Under the pieces are notes generated by a model. It had not been told where the DNA came from. It was given only the letters and a program-made list of their open reading frames with translations, and made no database searches. A program made the position numbers and the translations under genes. Below, piece by piece: positions 10,113 through 22,470 of a stretch of DNA of 64,000 nt; the first letter of the stretch is position 1, and each line of letters begins with the position of its first letter. This DNA is from Sphaerosporella brunnea (taxonomy: Eukaryota > Ascomycota > Pezizomycetes > Pezizales > Pyronemataceae): the NCBI GenBank assembly GCA_008704415.1, contig VXIS01000008.1, positions 248,001 through 312,000 on the forward strand, in the 5' to 3' direction.

Positions 10113-13100
10113 GTTTTGTTATGCGCGCGAGTAAATGTTAAAGACCTCACAGCAGGCGTGGACCATATTTTGGCAGAGTGGTAGGCTCCGATACCTTCGC
10201 CCCTGACTATCACTATTGGTAATTACGGCAGTCCGGGCAATCATCAGAAGAGAACCGCACGTCCTATTCATTCATACCATCGTCATGCGCCGACGTCGCT
10301 CAACCACCACAAGGCCCGTAAACGGACTACGATGCGATTGCACAAAGCTTGAATATATAATATCTAGTCTCTGGGGATGACTAGCAGGTTTTCTCTTTAG
10401 GCACAGTGAGACATTCAAGACCCTGGCACAGTTGTGTACATTGAAGAAACGGATCGGGATGAAGCTGTTCGTTACTCACAGCAAGTGATAAGAGCATGAA
10501 GGCAAGCGAATGGGTATCGCCAATTCTGCACCACTGAGCCCGAACATAATCCTACCCCTCATAGTCACGATGCCGCCGGCCATACCTACAAACCTCCACT
10601 CGTGACTCGCCCCTTTATGAACCTGTCGTTCCCAAAATTCTGCACTGCATGATACACCGTTGTTCGATACTGTTGAGTGTAAGATCATGCGACGGACGAA
10701 CAAAAACACGCCGATATGCGATGAGTTTTGTGTATTTATACAGAGGTTCAAATTTTCAGCTAGCTCTTGCCAACCCACGGACAGGCTATGACAGCCTCGC
10801 AGCGGTCATGGAAACATGTTGCCATAACGTATTCAACGCGACCGGCCGTCAACCAAGTCACAAAGGCAGTGGCAAGGGGCCTTGTAAAGGCATGGCTATC
10901 TCAGGACTTGACATAAAAGCATGCCCGAGGCAACAGATAACAATGTGGCTTCATTGCGAAAAACATCGCAACGAGTCAGCTACCCCCTGCCGCCATCATT
11001 AAATTGACTCCACCGCTCCGAATGGTTCTGGTAGGTAATAGGTTTGAATGACAGCGCAATGCATTGAGCATCGCGTTTCCACGACAATGAAACATACAAC
11101 GTTACAGACGCTGCAAATGTATACGCGCAGGTTGTGCCGCGCGTCCAAACTGCTCCTCCCTCAACAAGACCTCGGAACGCCGTTCTTTGCTAGATGAATA
11201 AGCAAACATACAGACCTCCCTTTGCCGACAAATATGACAACGATGATAATCACAAGCATGGGCTCTCGCACACAGGATGACCATCGCGTCAATCTAGGAC
11301 GCCAATTGCAAGTGATTGTATGAAATTAACGCCCTCATTAATTTGATTATTAGATTATGATCTCAAACAAGCTATAGGCACGAAAACTCGGAGTCTGTTC
11401 AACAGCGTCAACATGGCATGTCTGTAGGACACCAACGCCGTGAGCATTGCAAAGCATGCAGAATCTCCGCCACGAGGCCGCCCTGCTGTCGCTGATAGTC
11501 TGCTTGACTTTGCTGAATTCATGAACGCCGTCTCAACGTGAACAGCCTGGAAAGATTGATGACTGCCGGCCCAACCTGAGTGCAGATTGCTGGTGTGCCG
11601 AGGATCCGGAGTGTCAGGCTTTGGTCCAAAAGCGTTGGTACGCATGGGCGAAAAATTACTCGTCGGTGGGATATTGAATTGCTTGATAGTCTTCGGCTAC
11701 ATCTTGCAGGCATTTTCTTCATCCCGAACTGGTATTGGAAACGGTGTTCCGAGAAGTTTTGGCCAACATCGTGGCGGGTGTCACTGTCAACCACTCGATA
11801 ACCACAGGAATAGACCAATTGATGCACGTGGCCAGCCCGGCTTTTTGGGGGCGACAACTCTGATGCTCAAAACATCTCAAAACCATTGCGCATGGTGTTA
11901 TCCGCGCTGTGCGGACAATCGCGCATGTAAACCGCGCCATTGCGAGTTGCGTGCTTCATAGAGAAGGATGAAGCAGTGCGACTGCGAGTCAGTCAGAATT
12001 GATAGTGCTGGTCATATGTCAGAAACACATACGCGGAGATACTTTTCACAGAACTCCCTCCTGCCAAAATATAGGCATTCCCTGTGCCCCGCTTGAGCCT
12101 CAGAAGCCAACGCCATTATTTGCACAACCTTGGTATCGCTCAAAAACTGCGGGATACATATAATGCGTCTCAGTCGCTTCTCAATAGAATGCAGCAGATC
12201 AGCTCCCAAGCCCTTCCGCCACCAAACATGGTTGGTTGAAGCGAAAGTCGAGGTTGAAGCCACATGTCTCAGAGAAGAACTGCGCGGTCCCCGATTACTG
12301 CGAACCCAAAGACGTCGATAGCGGATATCAGGAAGAAGATCATGCCATTGCAGAGGATAGATGAGAGAACGCGCATTCCCTGTCATGGCTGTTCGCGGTC
12401 ATGATGTTGGCGTAGCTGGTGAGGCTGGCGAACCCAAAGGAACACTGAAGAATACAATTTTGGTGCATACAGGTTCCTGGCTGTGGATGAACAGTGATTC
12501 GACCTCATCAGCTCATAATGCAGAGGTCAGTGTAGGGAGGAGTATGACCAGCATGCACCTACATTGGGGGTCCGCCTACACAGCATTCAGAATATCCTCC
12601 AGCGACGTATATTGATTTGCGGTGGTATTTGGGCATCAGGGAATTAATGGTTCGCTGACGGACATTTTCAAGCGTGGGTGGCTTTCTTTCAAGCCTGAGC
12701 AGATTCGTTCACTGGGGCCTCCAGGACTACCCCTCACCCAGTTGGATCCCCAGACTTAGGCAGTCCGTAGGGAGGATTTTGATCGTGTCCACATGCTTGG
12801 AGCTCACAAGCGGAAGGTGGTCGTGACGGGCATGGGGGTCATCCAGGTGAGGAGGAACAAACTCAGCGACACGTAGGTAGGGGCATGTTAATGTCTTCTC
12901 CAGCGACTCACAATAATGGCCCGAACACCCTCGGGATAATTCTCTGGCGCTGCTCTGACGCAGCTCCAGCTAGATTCAATTCCTTCTACATGCCATATCA
13001 CTCTTATTGGCTTTCCTTAATTCCTTAGCCGTTGAAGATACCGTTCGACAGCTCTATAGGATAGATTCCAGAAGCGGGCCGCGGTTGGACAGATTAGCCG

Positions 13101-13835
13101 CAATTCAAAGCCGAGGCAGCACGAGCGTCGGGAGTCGGGCTCCTTTGGGACACCGGAATAATTTTAAACCATCCAGCAAACCTTTGCATAGCGACTACAC
13201 CACAAACCAAAAGGCAATGAGAGGAACCAGGGCAGCCGGAAGTAAGTGGCTCGGCAAGGATTTGCCTCACGCCCTGGCGTCAAAGTTGACATGCTCTAGT
13301 CTCTAGATATGATGGCAGCAATGGGTACATGCGGATATCCCGAATCGATTCAGCTACGGCCAGACGGCGTATTATGTACGAGCGGTTTGTTTTGATCTTG
13401 CATGTCGCCAACCGTGTACACAGCTCGGAGGGCGCAGCCCTTGGACGTTTTCAAGGTTCTTCAGGCGAGGTTAGCAATGCGTAAATGCACATATTTTTAC
13501 TCTCCTCAACACAACAGGTTCGTTGAAGTGCACCATACGATGTCGAATGCCCCAGACATCGGTCGCGGACCGACAACCTGCACGCATACTGGCTGTGTTT
13601 CCAGGTCGAAGAAATGTACCAATAACCATCACTTCATGCTGTACATATCCATTGTACAAAAACCGAACTCCACGTCTGATGATCTGTCCGGCTGGGCTGT
13701 GCGGAGCAATTCCCAATTCGGCAACGATACAATGCCAAAATTCAGGTGAGAGCTTGGCAGATCCTCTGGTTCCAGCCAACAAGGTTCCAGAAGCCACGTC
13801 AAAGTTACTGGCCTGCACACGTCTCTATTAAATGA
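10113..13835. other. Long stretch without recognisable gene
   Basis: Open frames reach about 125 codons on both strands (for example plus 11587-11961 and minus 12012-12386) without known domains. A minus-strand stretch near 12.2-12.35 kb reads NGMIFFLISAIDVFGFAVIG, which is membrane-like, but stops surround it. I see no transposon ends or shared repeats. Confidence 0.45.
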
Positions 13836-14824
13836 CTCACCCCGATAGTCCCATTAAAGAGCTTGAGCTGCGTCGCGTACAGACAGGTCGAAAAGGGCCT
13901 ACGCCCATGACGTTTGAGGAGGCAGTGCGCGCAGATGATCAAACAACCAACTATTTCTAATGGATACATCCATCGAACAGGACGGGTCGAGCATGTTCTC
14001 CATGCATGTTCGGCCAATGCGTGCGGGACTATTTGGCGACGATATAACATCTTACATCGGGTTGAACTGTAGAATTCGCAACATCTCCGGTTGGTTCGAT
14101 AGAACGATTAGGAGTCTTGATTATGACAGTCCATGAATCTGGCCGTGGCGATGGGCGTGCCCGGTTGTGATATGCGCAGAGGCGATGAACGTGCTCGGGT
14201 TGAGTTGACCGGCCAGTGGAACGATACGGCTTCTTAAGTGACAATGGCGCGAAACACATGCGATGGCCGCTGCTCGGCATGGTTTTGTCGGCAAACGCTC
14301 CTGCTGACCGTAGCGCCCTGAATTGCGGAATCCAGGTGGCCTTCATGATCCATTCGAAACGATACCCAGAAGAGCAGCTTGTGTGCACAAAGCAAGGCTC
14401 TAGTTGCGAGGTCTGTGATGCGTACATGGACCTGTCGTGAATTGAGACACTTGCATGCTGCCGTTGATCATGAAACCATTTTTTCTTCATGGTCAATTCG
14501 AAACGATACCGGGAACACTAGCTTTTCTCCACAAAACAACGGCGCTAGATTCGATGTCAGTAATGCTTACATGAACTTATCTTGCATTGTGTCATGCGCC
14601 TGCTGCCGTTCCTCATGGCCTGCCTCACCGGCAACGATGAAAGTGGATATCGTCGACATCTGACAGCCGGAGTCCGTACGGAACGGCGGCGCATTGCAAT
14701 ACGCTGCCTGACGTTGTGTATCATGGGCCCTTGAATGCATGTCGATGATGTTGGAGAGCTCTCTCAGGTCGAGAACCGCCACAAAGGCTTCGCAGACACA
14801 CAAATAGCAGGGAAACATCTCAGT

Positions 14825-15108
14825 TTATTGTCTACGACCAGAAACGAAAAATATGATAGAGAAAACAAAAGAAAGAAACAGGCCCGCAACAGGCATCAAC
14901 AGGTGTGGCAACCAGCGCCAGGTCACTCCATCCCTTGAACATACACATCTACCACGGCTCGCCCAGCGTTGCCAGCTCGTAGAAACTGGGAAGAGGTGTC
15001 CTTCGGGACACACGGGCAGTTTGAAACGATACCGACAAGATTGGGAGGGTCCCTGCTGTATATTCGACGTCAGCGATGTCCACATGTACAGGTCTTGAAT
15101 TGGCTCAC
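14825..15108 (-). pseudogene. Array 3' module: 56-nt intron and terminal exon
   Basis: Intron 15053-15108 (GTGAGC, branch GCTGAC, end CAG) separates an exon ending KRSNGTVQ from a phase-0 last exon beginning GPSQSCRYRFKLPV. This exon ends in a hydrophobic segment, LPHLLMPVAGLFLSFVFSII, followed by FFVSGRRQ and a TAA that overlaps AATAAA, a plausible polyadenylation signal. The upstream exon frame meets a stop about 20 codons back. If expressed, the product would have a C-terminal membrane anchor. This is the best candidate for the 3' end of the array's gene type. Confidence 0.45.
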
Positions 15109-15374
15109 CTGGACAGTGCCATTCGAGCGCTTGACGAAGTAGCGGCTCACGATCAAGGCGCGGTGCGGTTAGCCCGCTCTACGAGGAAGAGAATCGCCAG
15201 ACAGGTGACGCGGATGCATAACTCGCAGGGAGGCTGTATATGCCCCCAGCCCGAGGAGCAGATGTGCTTCGGTGCACGTGGTCAATAGGAAACAATACCG
15301 AGAACATTGGAAAATCCCCTGCTCTATGCCCGACGTCAGTGATGGTCACATGCACATGTGTTTCATCGACTCAC

Positions 15375-16199
15375 CTCGATCTGTGCCATTGGCACGATTG
15401 ACGATGAAGAGAATCGCCGGAAATGCGTCACGGACAAACAACTCCAAGTGGTGGTTGCCGGCCAAAGGTATAAACCCAGCCAGGCCCACAAGGGACGAAT
15501 AGGATCGCCAGAAAGGCGTCCCGGACAAACACATCCACTCGAGGCCGGCGGTGGTTGCCAGCCCACGGACGAAACCCAGCCGTCGGGCGCAGCGTTGTGA
15601 AACCTCGTGAAGACGGTGTTTGAGATCGACTTCTTTTCCTCATCTTCATCTCCAATATCAGATTCAAACGACACAACCACTGCCGCATCACGGGGCACCG
15701 CGTTGAGGAAAGTAGTGAACGCGGTGTGCGGGGTAGAAGCGATGCCGTCGTCCTCAGGTCCACAGGGGACGAATAGGATCGCCATAAAGGCGTCACGGAC
15801 AAACAGGTCCAATCGGGGCCGGCGGCAACACGGTTGGATGGCGAGACAGACAGAAACCTGGTGGATGAGCTCCGTGGGCTCATCATTGTTGGGGTCGCCG
15901 CCGGTGGCCGTGAACACACGCTGGCTGTGGTTCCAGCCAGCGGAAATTTGTTCCCCCTCGGTCGGTCCAAAGTGATCCAGTTGAACGTTTTGACTGACAC
16001 AGATTTCGTGGACTCGCTGCATGGCGTACTCCTGCTTGGAGCCGCCGGCGTTTGGTGTGCAGCTCAGTCTGGTGGACCTAGACGGCGGCTGGCTGTGGTT
16101 CCAGCCAATGGGAAGCGGAAACCGTGACAGACCATGAGGAGGAGGTTCATGGTCTCCTCGTCCCTGGTATGCTCGATACTGTTGAGCACCGGACCCATG
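15375..16199 (-). pseudogene. Array exons with LFVRDAF repeats
   Basis: A minus frame of 219 codons (15363-16022) contains LFVRDAFMAILFVPCGPED; the second and third copies, VFVRDAFLAILFVPCGP and LFVRDAFPAILFIVNRANGT, lie in neighbouring frames. The last ends at a donor at 15374, and the intron 15319-15374 is again 56 nt. The 5' end after the 16200-16247 intron reads MGPVLNSIEHTRDEETMNLL, parallel to the FDNDETIELI exon starts. An acidic patch, FESDIGDEDEEKK, separates two copies. The three copies show internal duplication followed by frame drift. Function unknown. Confidence 0.45.
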
Positions 16200-17194
16200 C
16201 TACTCAGAGTCAGCAATGGTGTATTCGCACATTCTCGGGCGACCTACATTGACGACCTGCATCCCGAGCTATAATGCTCAGGCGCCGCTGCTGCTATCCT
16301 TCGCTCCTGCTATCTCGCCGACATATTTGAACTGCCATACCCAAACGGGCCTAAAAGACCGAGATACCGAGGGGATGTACGTGCCCGCATGAAGGTCTGG
16401 GCCGCAGGGATGAAAATGCGCGGACGTGCCCGAGCCAAAGGCGATAGCTGTGTCCGTGGAAAACCTGAGACACCAAAGCGGTGCACGTGCCCGGTGAGCC
16501 GGGCAAAATCCCACTAAGGGCCCCCTCGCACACCGTGTATGGCTTGAGGGTAAGTACTGTTACCTCAAGCGCCGCTTTTCAACGGTATTCTTGGTGGATG
16601 TATGCCTTCATGGCGGCATCGGCGCTGAAAGGCGCAGATGGGGACACTGCCCACCCAATTAGACGCGGACACTGAGAGTTGGCGCCACCTGGCCCTCACT
16701 GAGGAGTGGCCCCATCAGGCAGCAGCGCCATGCCGCTGCGCAGCAGATCTGGACGCTTCATCGCTCGAGACATACCCAGTGATGAGCTCCATCGTCTCAT
16801 CGCGGTCGAAGCACTTAAGCTCAGTCAGCAGTGGGAGATTAAAAGATTTTCGAGCGACTGACTTTGGCCGGCAGAATTTCATGTCTGCCTTCACGGCAGC
16901 ATCAGCGCTGAAAGGCGCAGACCAGTGCTCTCAGTAGCCAGCTGAAACAGCCGGGCGGGCTTTTTCGCGGATATGATCAGCTCCTTCTGCTCGTCATCAC
17001 GCTAAAGGCCCAGCCCGCCGCGCCCCGAAGTAGTCTAGGCACAGGCGATGGCCGCGCCCGTGTGTGGGCTAGGCACGCCGCGCCAGCATGTAATCGAGGC
17101 ACAGGCGATGGCCGCGCCCGTCTGTGGATTCTTCGGTCTCGAGGCCTGGTGTTCTTCCATTGGCACGCTGTGAGTCGTCTGCTGGCAACCACCT

Positions 17195-18134
17195 CTTAAG
17201 CGGACGAGGAGACACAAAGTCAGCAACGGCATGTTAACAGATTCTCGAGCGACTCACTTTTGCCACCTGCATCCCATGGGGATAATTCCCCGCCGCAGCT
17301 CGAACCAGTCTGCACCGTTTGACGATAGCATCCGTCGTGGAGGAGGTCTGCTGGTCGGCGTAAGTGGCAGCCTGATTGATTACGGATGTCGTTGTGGTTG
17401 TCGAAGGGCTTATGCTAAGTGAGCAATGGGATATCATCAGAGTCTTCAGCGACTCACGTTGGCCACCTGGCTGAATCCCATGGGGATAATTCCCCGCCGC
17501 AGCTTGAACCAGTCTGGACCGTTTGACGGATAGCATCCGTCGTGGAGGAGGTCTGCTGGTCGGCGTAAGTAGCAGCCTGATTGATTACTGGATGTCGTTG
17601 TGGTTGTCGAAGTTCTTATGCTAAGTGAGCAATGGGATATCATCAGGGTTTCGAGCGACTCACGTTGGCCACCTGGCCTGAATCCCATGGGGATAATTCC
17701 CCGCCGCAGCTCGAACCAGGCTGCAGCGTTTGACGGATGGCATCCGTCGTGGAGGAGGCTGGTCGACATAAGTGGCAGCCTGATCGATTACTGGATGTGG
17801 TTATGGATGTCGAAGTTCTTATGCTAAGTGAGCAATGGGATATCATCAGGGTCTCGAGCGACTCACGTTGGCCACCTGGCGTGAATCCCATGGGGATGAT
17901 TCCCCACCGCAGCTCGAACCAAGCTGCACCGTTTGACGGATGGCGTCCGTCGTGGAGGAGGCTGGTCGACGTAAGTAGCAGCCTGATTGATTACTGGATG
18001 TCGTTGTGGTTGCCGACGTTCTTGTGCTAAGTGAGCAATTGGATATCATCAGGGTCTCGAGCCACTCACATTGGCCAACTGAATCCCAATGGGATAATTC
18101 CAGGCCGCAGCTCGAGCTGCAATCGATTTTTGCT
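17195..18134 (-). repeat. Five tandem exon-intron units of about 203 bp
   Basis: Donor sites fall at 17257, 17457, 17663, 17866 and 18069, a period of 200-206 bp. Each unit has an intron of 49 nt (the last one 63 nt) and an exon carrying CCTCCTCCACGACGGATG and GGGGAATTATCCCCATGGGA. The 5'-most unit reads MEQKSIAARAAAWNYPIGIQ and LAN up to its donor in one clean frame. Later units have 3-4-nt insertions before the donor (CAGGCCAGG, CAGCCAGG) that move the frame. The first unit therefore looks ancestral and the others decayed. Confidence 0.75.
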
Positions 18135-18322
18135 CCATCGCCGCAAAAATGGACCAGCCAGGACAACCAAACCCCGTGTTTGGCAACTACGCGACCTGAC
18201 AGTTCGCGATACTGAGGCCATGCATGTGTCCGTAGAAAATAAGCTGGGCCAGGGCCGGTATGCCCGGAGAGCCCCAGAGAGCCCTGGATGATGAGCTCTA
18301 TTGTCTCATCGTTGTCGAAGCC

Positions 18323-19290
18323 CTTAAGATAAGTCAGCGATGGGATCCTAACAAATTATCGAGTGACTTACAGTGGAAACCTGAATTCCGCGGGGATGAT
18401 ACCCCGCGGAAAAAAACCTGATGAAAACACATTGTTGGACTTTGCTTCTCGCAGCTGAGGAATTGCCGTCGCAGTTTCAAGGGGAACCAGCAACGGGGAA
18501 ATTGCTGTCTCGTCGCCAAGCGCCGACCTCGTGGTCTCGGTGCTTTCGATGTCGAAGCCCTGAAATTGCGCGGGCATGATGCCGCGCGGAAAGAAACCTG
18601 AAGCAAACATCTTCTTCCGCTTATCTTCTCGTTGCTGAGCAATTTCCGTGGCAGTGTGAAGGGGACCCAGCAACCGGGAAACTCCCCTGAAAACCATAGG
18701 GACGTACAGCACGAAATCTATCGTCTCCTCTTTGTCGTTGTAGAAGCCCTTAAGCTAACTCAGCAACGAGACATTAACATATTTTCGAGCGACTTACCTT
18801 CGCCACCTGAATTCCGCGGGGATGATGCCCCGCGGAAAGAAACCTGATGGAAACATATTGATGGGGATGAAGACCATGGGGACCTAGCGCAGGAGCGCGG
18901 GTCTCATCGTTGTCGTTGTCGAAGCTCTTAAGCTTGACTTACATTCGCGACCTGAATTCCGTGGGGATAATTCCCCCTCGGAGACAATCCTGATGGAAGC
19001 AGATTGATGTGATTTTCTTCTCGTATCTGAGCCATGTGCGTGGCAGTGTAATGGGGGAAACTGCCATGAATACCATAGGGACCCAGAGCATCGGCTCTAT
19101 GGTCACATCGTTGTGGAACCCCTTAAGCAAATTCAGCAGTGGAATATTAACAGATGTTGGAGTGACTTACGTTAGACACCTGAATACGGTGGACATGTCC
19201 TTGGCAGACGCGATGGACCTGACCGCATGTGGTCTTTGCAGAAGCGACAGATTGTCGGAGTCGAAATAGACACAACGCGTGTGCAAACAT
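18323..19290 (-). pseudogene. 5' modules of the array (exons 1-4)
   Basis: A possible first exon starts with ATG at 19290 (MFAHALCLFRLRQSVASAK) and runs 40 codons to a donor at 19170. Exon 2 (19121 down) reads GFHNDVTIEPMLWVPMVF and so on, reaching TAA at the place where its donor should be. The exon at 18926-18798 reads SFDNDNDETRAPALGPHG ... HPRGIQVAK in frame to a 49-nt intron and continues in phase as GFYNDKEETIDFVLYVPM. The following exon is open to 18372 and contains two related blocks, FASGFFPRGIMPAQFQ and FSSGFFPRGIIPAEFR. The coding look is good locally but the units cannot be joined without frame breaks. Confidence 0.5.
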
Positions 19291-19869
19291 TGCAGCGGCA
19301 CCACGCGTTAAGTGACAGGAGGTGCTAAAAGTGCGAGATACCGAGGCGTCGCGGGGAGACGAGGACTGCCTTGTGCCAAAATGACTCGCGTGCGCGGTTT
19401 CGAAGACCGCTTTCTCTTATGTGCTGAACCAGAGGGTGATTTGGACGGTGGAAATGTCGGTTGAGGATCGGTTGTAAACGGAAAGATGCTATCTGTAGTC
19501 AGAACTGTTAGCATTAATCTCCGCTGCGTATCGTGATGTTTCCACTGCGATGTAGTCTCCGGTGAATGTGGTGTACACGTACCAAGATGGTCAGCCTGCG
19601 CGATATCTTGGTTGGTTGTCTGAGTTAGCAAGCCATCCGAGCTGGCGGTGGAGGCAAACGAAGGCGTCCACCAAAAAGAAGGGGAGGGATGTACCAGCGC
19701 AGCTTTGTACCCTCAGAGGTGGTAGCAGGAGTTGTGTTGCAGGTCCATCGCAGTTCGGGTTCACCTTGTCGGTGGCACCGCACTGGCAGCAGTGGCAAAG
19801 CCCTAGTTCGTATTGAAGGGTGGAAAAGAAAGATCGGTGGCGGTTTGTAATTCGGTGAAGAGGGCTGAA

Positions 19870-21270
19870 CCGCTGGAAATTAGAAAGACCCGTCCATTGT
19901 GCCGGAAAATCCACGGAAAAACCAAACGTCGCGGAAACAAGATGGTTTGGGAAATTTAGAGGGCGGAAATTACCCAGTCTCCGTGCGTTCCCTTTGTGAC
20001 CGTGAATAGCACAGCATGCGGTACTTACTGAAATCAGACCGGATCTGTGATCTGGTCGAATTGTGCCATCAGTTGTTTCCTGGCAACGGCCTCTACGTCG
20101 GGTTCTCAACTTCGCATCTGCGTTGGTATCAACGTCGTATCTACCGCAGTGGCGGTCTTCCTGTCGAGATTTCGCCCGGTGTTCGACTGTCTCTATTTCG
20201 GCTTGGTCGTTTCGGCGGATATAGAGCGACGGCAAGGTCTTCAGTATCCATGCGAGATACACCTCAACCTGGATGCTGACACCTTGTTTGCTTGATCTGC
20301 GCATTACTGGATCATACCTCGTGTGGGGACTGTCTGCGCTCGCAATTGCGGGCGTACTATTGTGCGCAGCTCAGCAGGGTTGCCGGTGTACCCGCAAGAG
20401 AAGTTTTCACGCGTAAGTAGCAAGAGCTGCGTGTGCGGGTATCGTTTCTCTGATGGTTCTGGCTGGGGTGGACGAACACCTTTCAGTTTTCGCGCTCCAT
20501 GATCAGTACGCACTTGCAGCGCGTTGAGATATTGGACCCGGACCTGTGCTGGATGGTGGTGAAGCTGAGGTCGTGATCTGCACTTGCAGCGGGCAACCAG
20601 CACTCTCCCTGCGCGTCAAAGGAGTCGCTTGAATCCCCCCCGTTAAGAAAGCAACCCAGTACATCCATTTTGGGTCAATGTGGCATACGCGTCAGCCAGA
20701 ACACCCCGTGACGGTAATGATCTGTGCCGAGAGCTCTGAAATCCAGTACCGGCGTTGCAGCTTCACATCGCCAGCGCTGCGTGATGTATCGACTCCGAAA
20801 CCGGTCACGATGTTGCTGTACGGTGAGACGTCGGCAATCCTGCTGCAACTGCCGTTTTCAAGCACAATCAAGAACAGGTACCTGCGCAGCTTGCTACCGA
20901 GCGCCTTGGTCATCAACGTTGCGTTGTGGTTCCCTTTCTGTGCAGGCTCCGCAGTCCGGTGGCACGGTGGTGGCTGGTGTGGTGAGGTGTAGGTTATTTT
21001 CGGGGGTGAAAAAAGAAATGGAAGTGGTGGAGTTGATTTGCAGAAACAGGGCAGATCTGTTGGGATTTAGAAATATCCGTACAGCATGCCGGAAAACCCG
21101 CGGAAGAACCAGACGTGATCAAAACAAGATGGTTGGGGGAATTTGCAGATTGGAAATTATTCACTCGACATCCCTTGCCACTCTGCTCGCCACAGACACA
21201 GCATTCGGTACTTGCTTCAATCCACCGGTCGGTGATTACAAGGACAACTGTGCCATCTCATATTTGCGGT
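19870..21270 (-). repeat. Diverged direct duplication, possible gene remnants
   Basis: Two blocks about 1.2 kb apart (about 19870-20070 and 21070-21270) share ACAAGATGGTT, GTACCGNATGCTGTG and AGATGGCACA-type segments in the same order. The first has a good minus-strand donor, TTTCA/GTAAGTACC, at about 20028. Between them, minus 20692-20916 encodes a coding-like peptide (YLFLIVLENGSCSRIADVSP) without a recognised family. It may be another worn module of the neighbouring array. Confidence 0.35.
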
Positions 21271-21888
21271 TAATGGCGGTTGCGTGGACGACTCAACTTC
21301 GCTCACGCCTTGAGATCAAGGTTCCATCCGCCTCAGTGGGATCCATGGCGTCGCTGTTTTGCGTTCCACTATCGACACGACATAGCGCGTTGCTAGCAAC
21401 TCGGACACTGTTCTCTCCATTTGAAGAATATGAGCTGCGATGGTTGGCTGTTTGAATACAAGATAGACGCCACTCTGCGCAACGTCAAAGAAGCCAGCGC
21501 TCACGAGCGGTCTACATCGGATGCCCTGACAGGGCGGTAGCCGCAGCGGTTGCGCTGTCTGCTGGATGCCGGGCTGGGTGGACCGTGATTATTTGCACGG
21601 GCAAGCTCCAGGTCAGGCTCGCGGTTCTCGTCAATGGACACAGGTTGTTCACTTTGCACGACATTACGGAGCTTGCTTTGTCCGAGGGACTCATTGGTTG
21701 CTGGATCTGGCGGCTGCTCGTTGCACCGGCTGGAAGCCAACGTTTGTTTTGCGCCCTCATCATGACTGAACGCACGCTGAACCTGTTGAACACTTGCATC
21801 GACTGCAGCGGGAGTCAGGGGCTTCAATCTATGAGAATGTGTTGGAATTTGGGAGGTATCGTGCGGCATAAGATCCCTTTATTTATCA

Positions 21889-22470
21889 TCACCAGGGCGA
21901 AACGAAACGACGTTCTACAACCAAGGGCAACCTGTCACCCCCTTCCCTCAACAATAGCGTTCCGTCGATGTATGCTTCGACCTGTTTGGTGTACGTGTCC
22001 ATAGCGCCGTCGGCGCGGTCCTCCAGCGCAGTCCCTGAGCACGTGTTGGTTTCTCGGTCAAAATCACTAAGGAGGTCCTTGAAGAGTACAGCAAGGACAC
22101 AGGGGATGAGTGAGTCAACAATCAATCATGCTCTCCGTGTGTTTGACATGCTTCCTTCCATCAAGGAAACGTTTCCGGGATTCCTCAGTGTCCCGAGTTC
22201 CTTTCCTACCAAGTGTTTGCAATCAAGCATTCAGTTTTGCCATTTTCGCGGTCCGTTAGCCCAGCGTGCGGTCTCGACATCGATTGACACGGCATGCAGC
22301 CCAGTGAACGGCGTGTACAGTGCATTGGTTGATCATTGGGCGGTGTGACCTGTATCTCTGGCGGAAAGTTCCCATCGCATGCATTACCCATCATATTCCG
22401 GAAGCGGCCGAGCCACGACAGTGGGTATGCGGCGGTGTGTTCAGACGTCAAGAATGGCAAGGGAATGCTC
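21889..22470 (-). other. Possible exons of an unknown minus-strand gene
   Basis: The exon ending at 22350 reads PLSWLGRFRNMMGNACDGNF then PPEIQ, with a GTCACA junction. GNFPPEIQV resembles the GNYPHGIQVAN exon ends of the array at 17-19 kb. Downstream, minus 21889-22122 encodes SLIPCVLAVLFKDLLSDFDR and further coding-like residues, but lacks an ATG. I cannot assemble a gene. Confidence 0.3.

Larger units (their letters stand above)
13840..19290 (-). pseudogene. Tandem array of degenerate multi-exon gene modules
   Basis: The minus strand repeats an exon-intron pattern many times. Apparent introns at 16814-16862, 17409-17457, 17615-17663, 17818-17866, 18021-18069, 18323-18371, 18749-18797 and 19122-19170 are each exactly 49 nt. 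They begin GTRAGTCRCTCG (one has GTCAGT), carry a branch-like GCTNAC and end YTTAG-CNTAAG or CTTAAG. Variants are 48 nt (16200-16247), 63 nt (17195-17257) and a 16-nt relic (18927-18942). Exons end in versions of GNYPHGIQVAN and start in versions of GFDNDETIELI. Below 15.4 kb a sister group has 56-nt introns and exons ending NGT-x. Frames drift between units and stops are common, so most of it is decayed. I do not recognise the protein. It could be a tandemly duplicated secreted or membrane gene, or one gene with exon duplication. Confidence 0.7.

Noticed and set aside
12012..12386. Membrane protein gene on the minus strand.
   Set aside because: One membrane-like segment only, in a frame with stops around it, and no splice sites that rescue it.
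19591..20304. 237-codon minus frame as a gene.
   Set aside because: No domain or start context, and it overlaps a duplicated block with a better splice-donor reading; codon choice looks random over most of its length.
20724..21455. 243-codon plus frame as a Cys-rich secreted protein.
   Set aside because: No signal-peptide-like start and irregular Cys spacing; it overlaps the duplicated minus-strand blocks.
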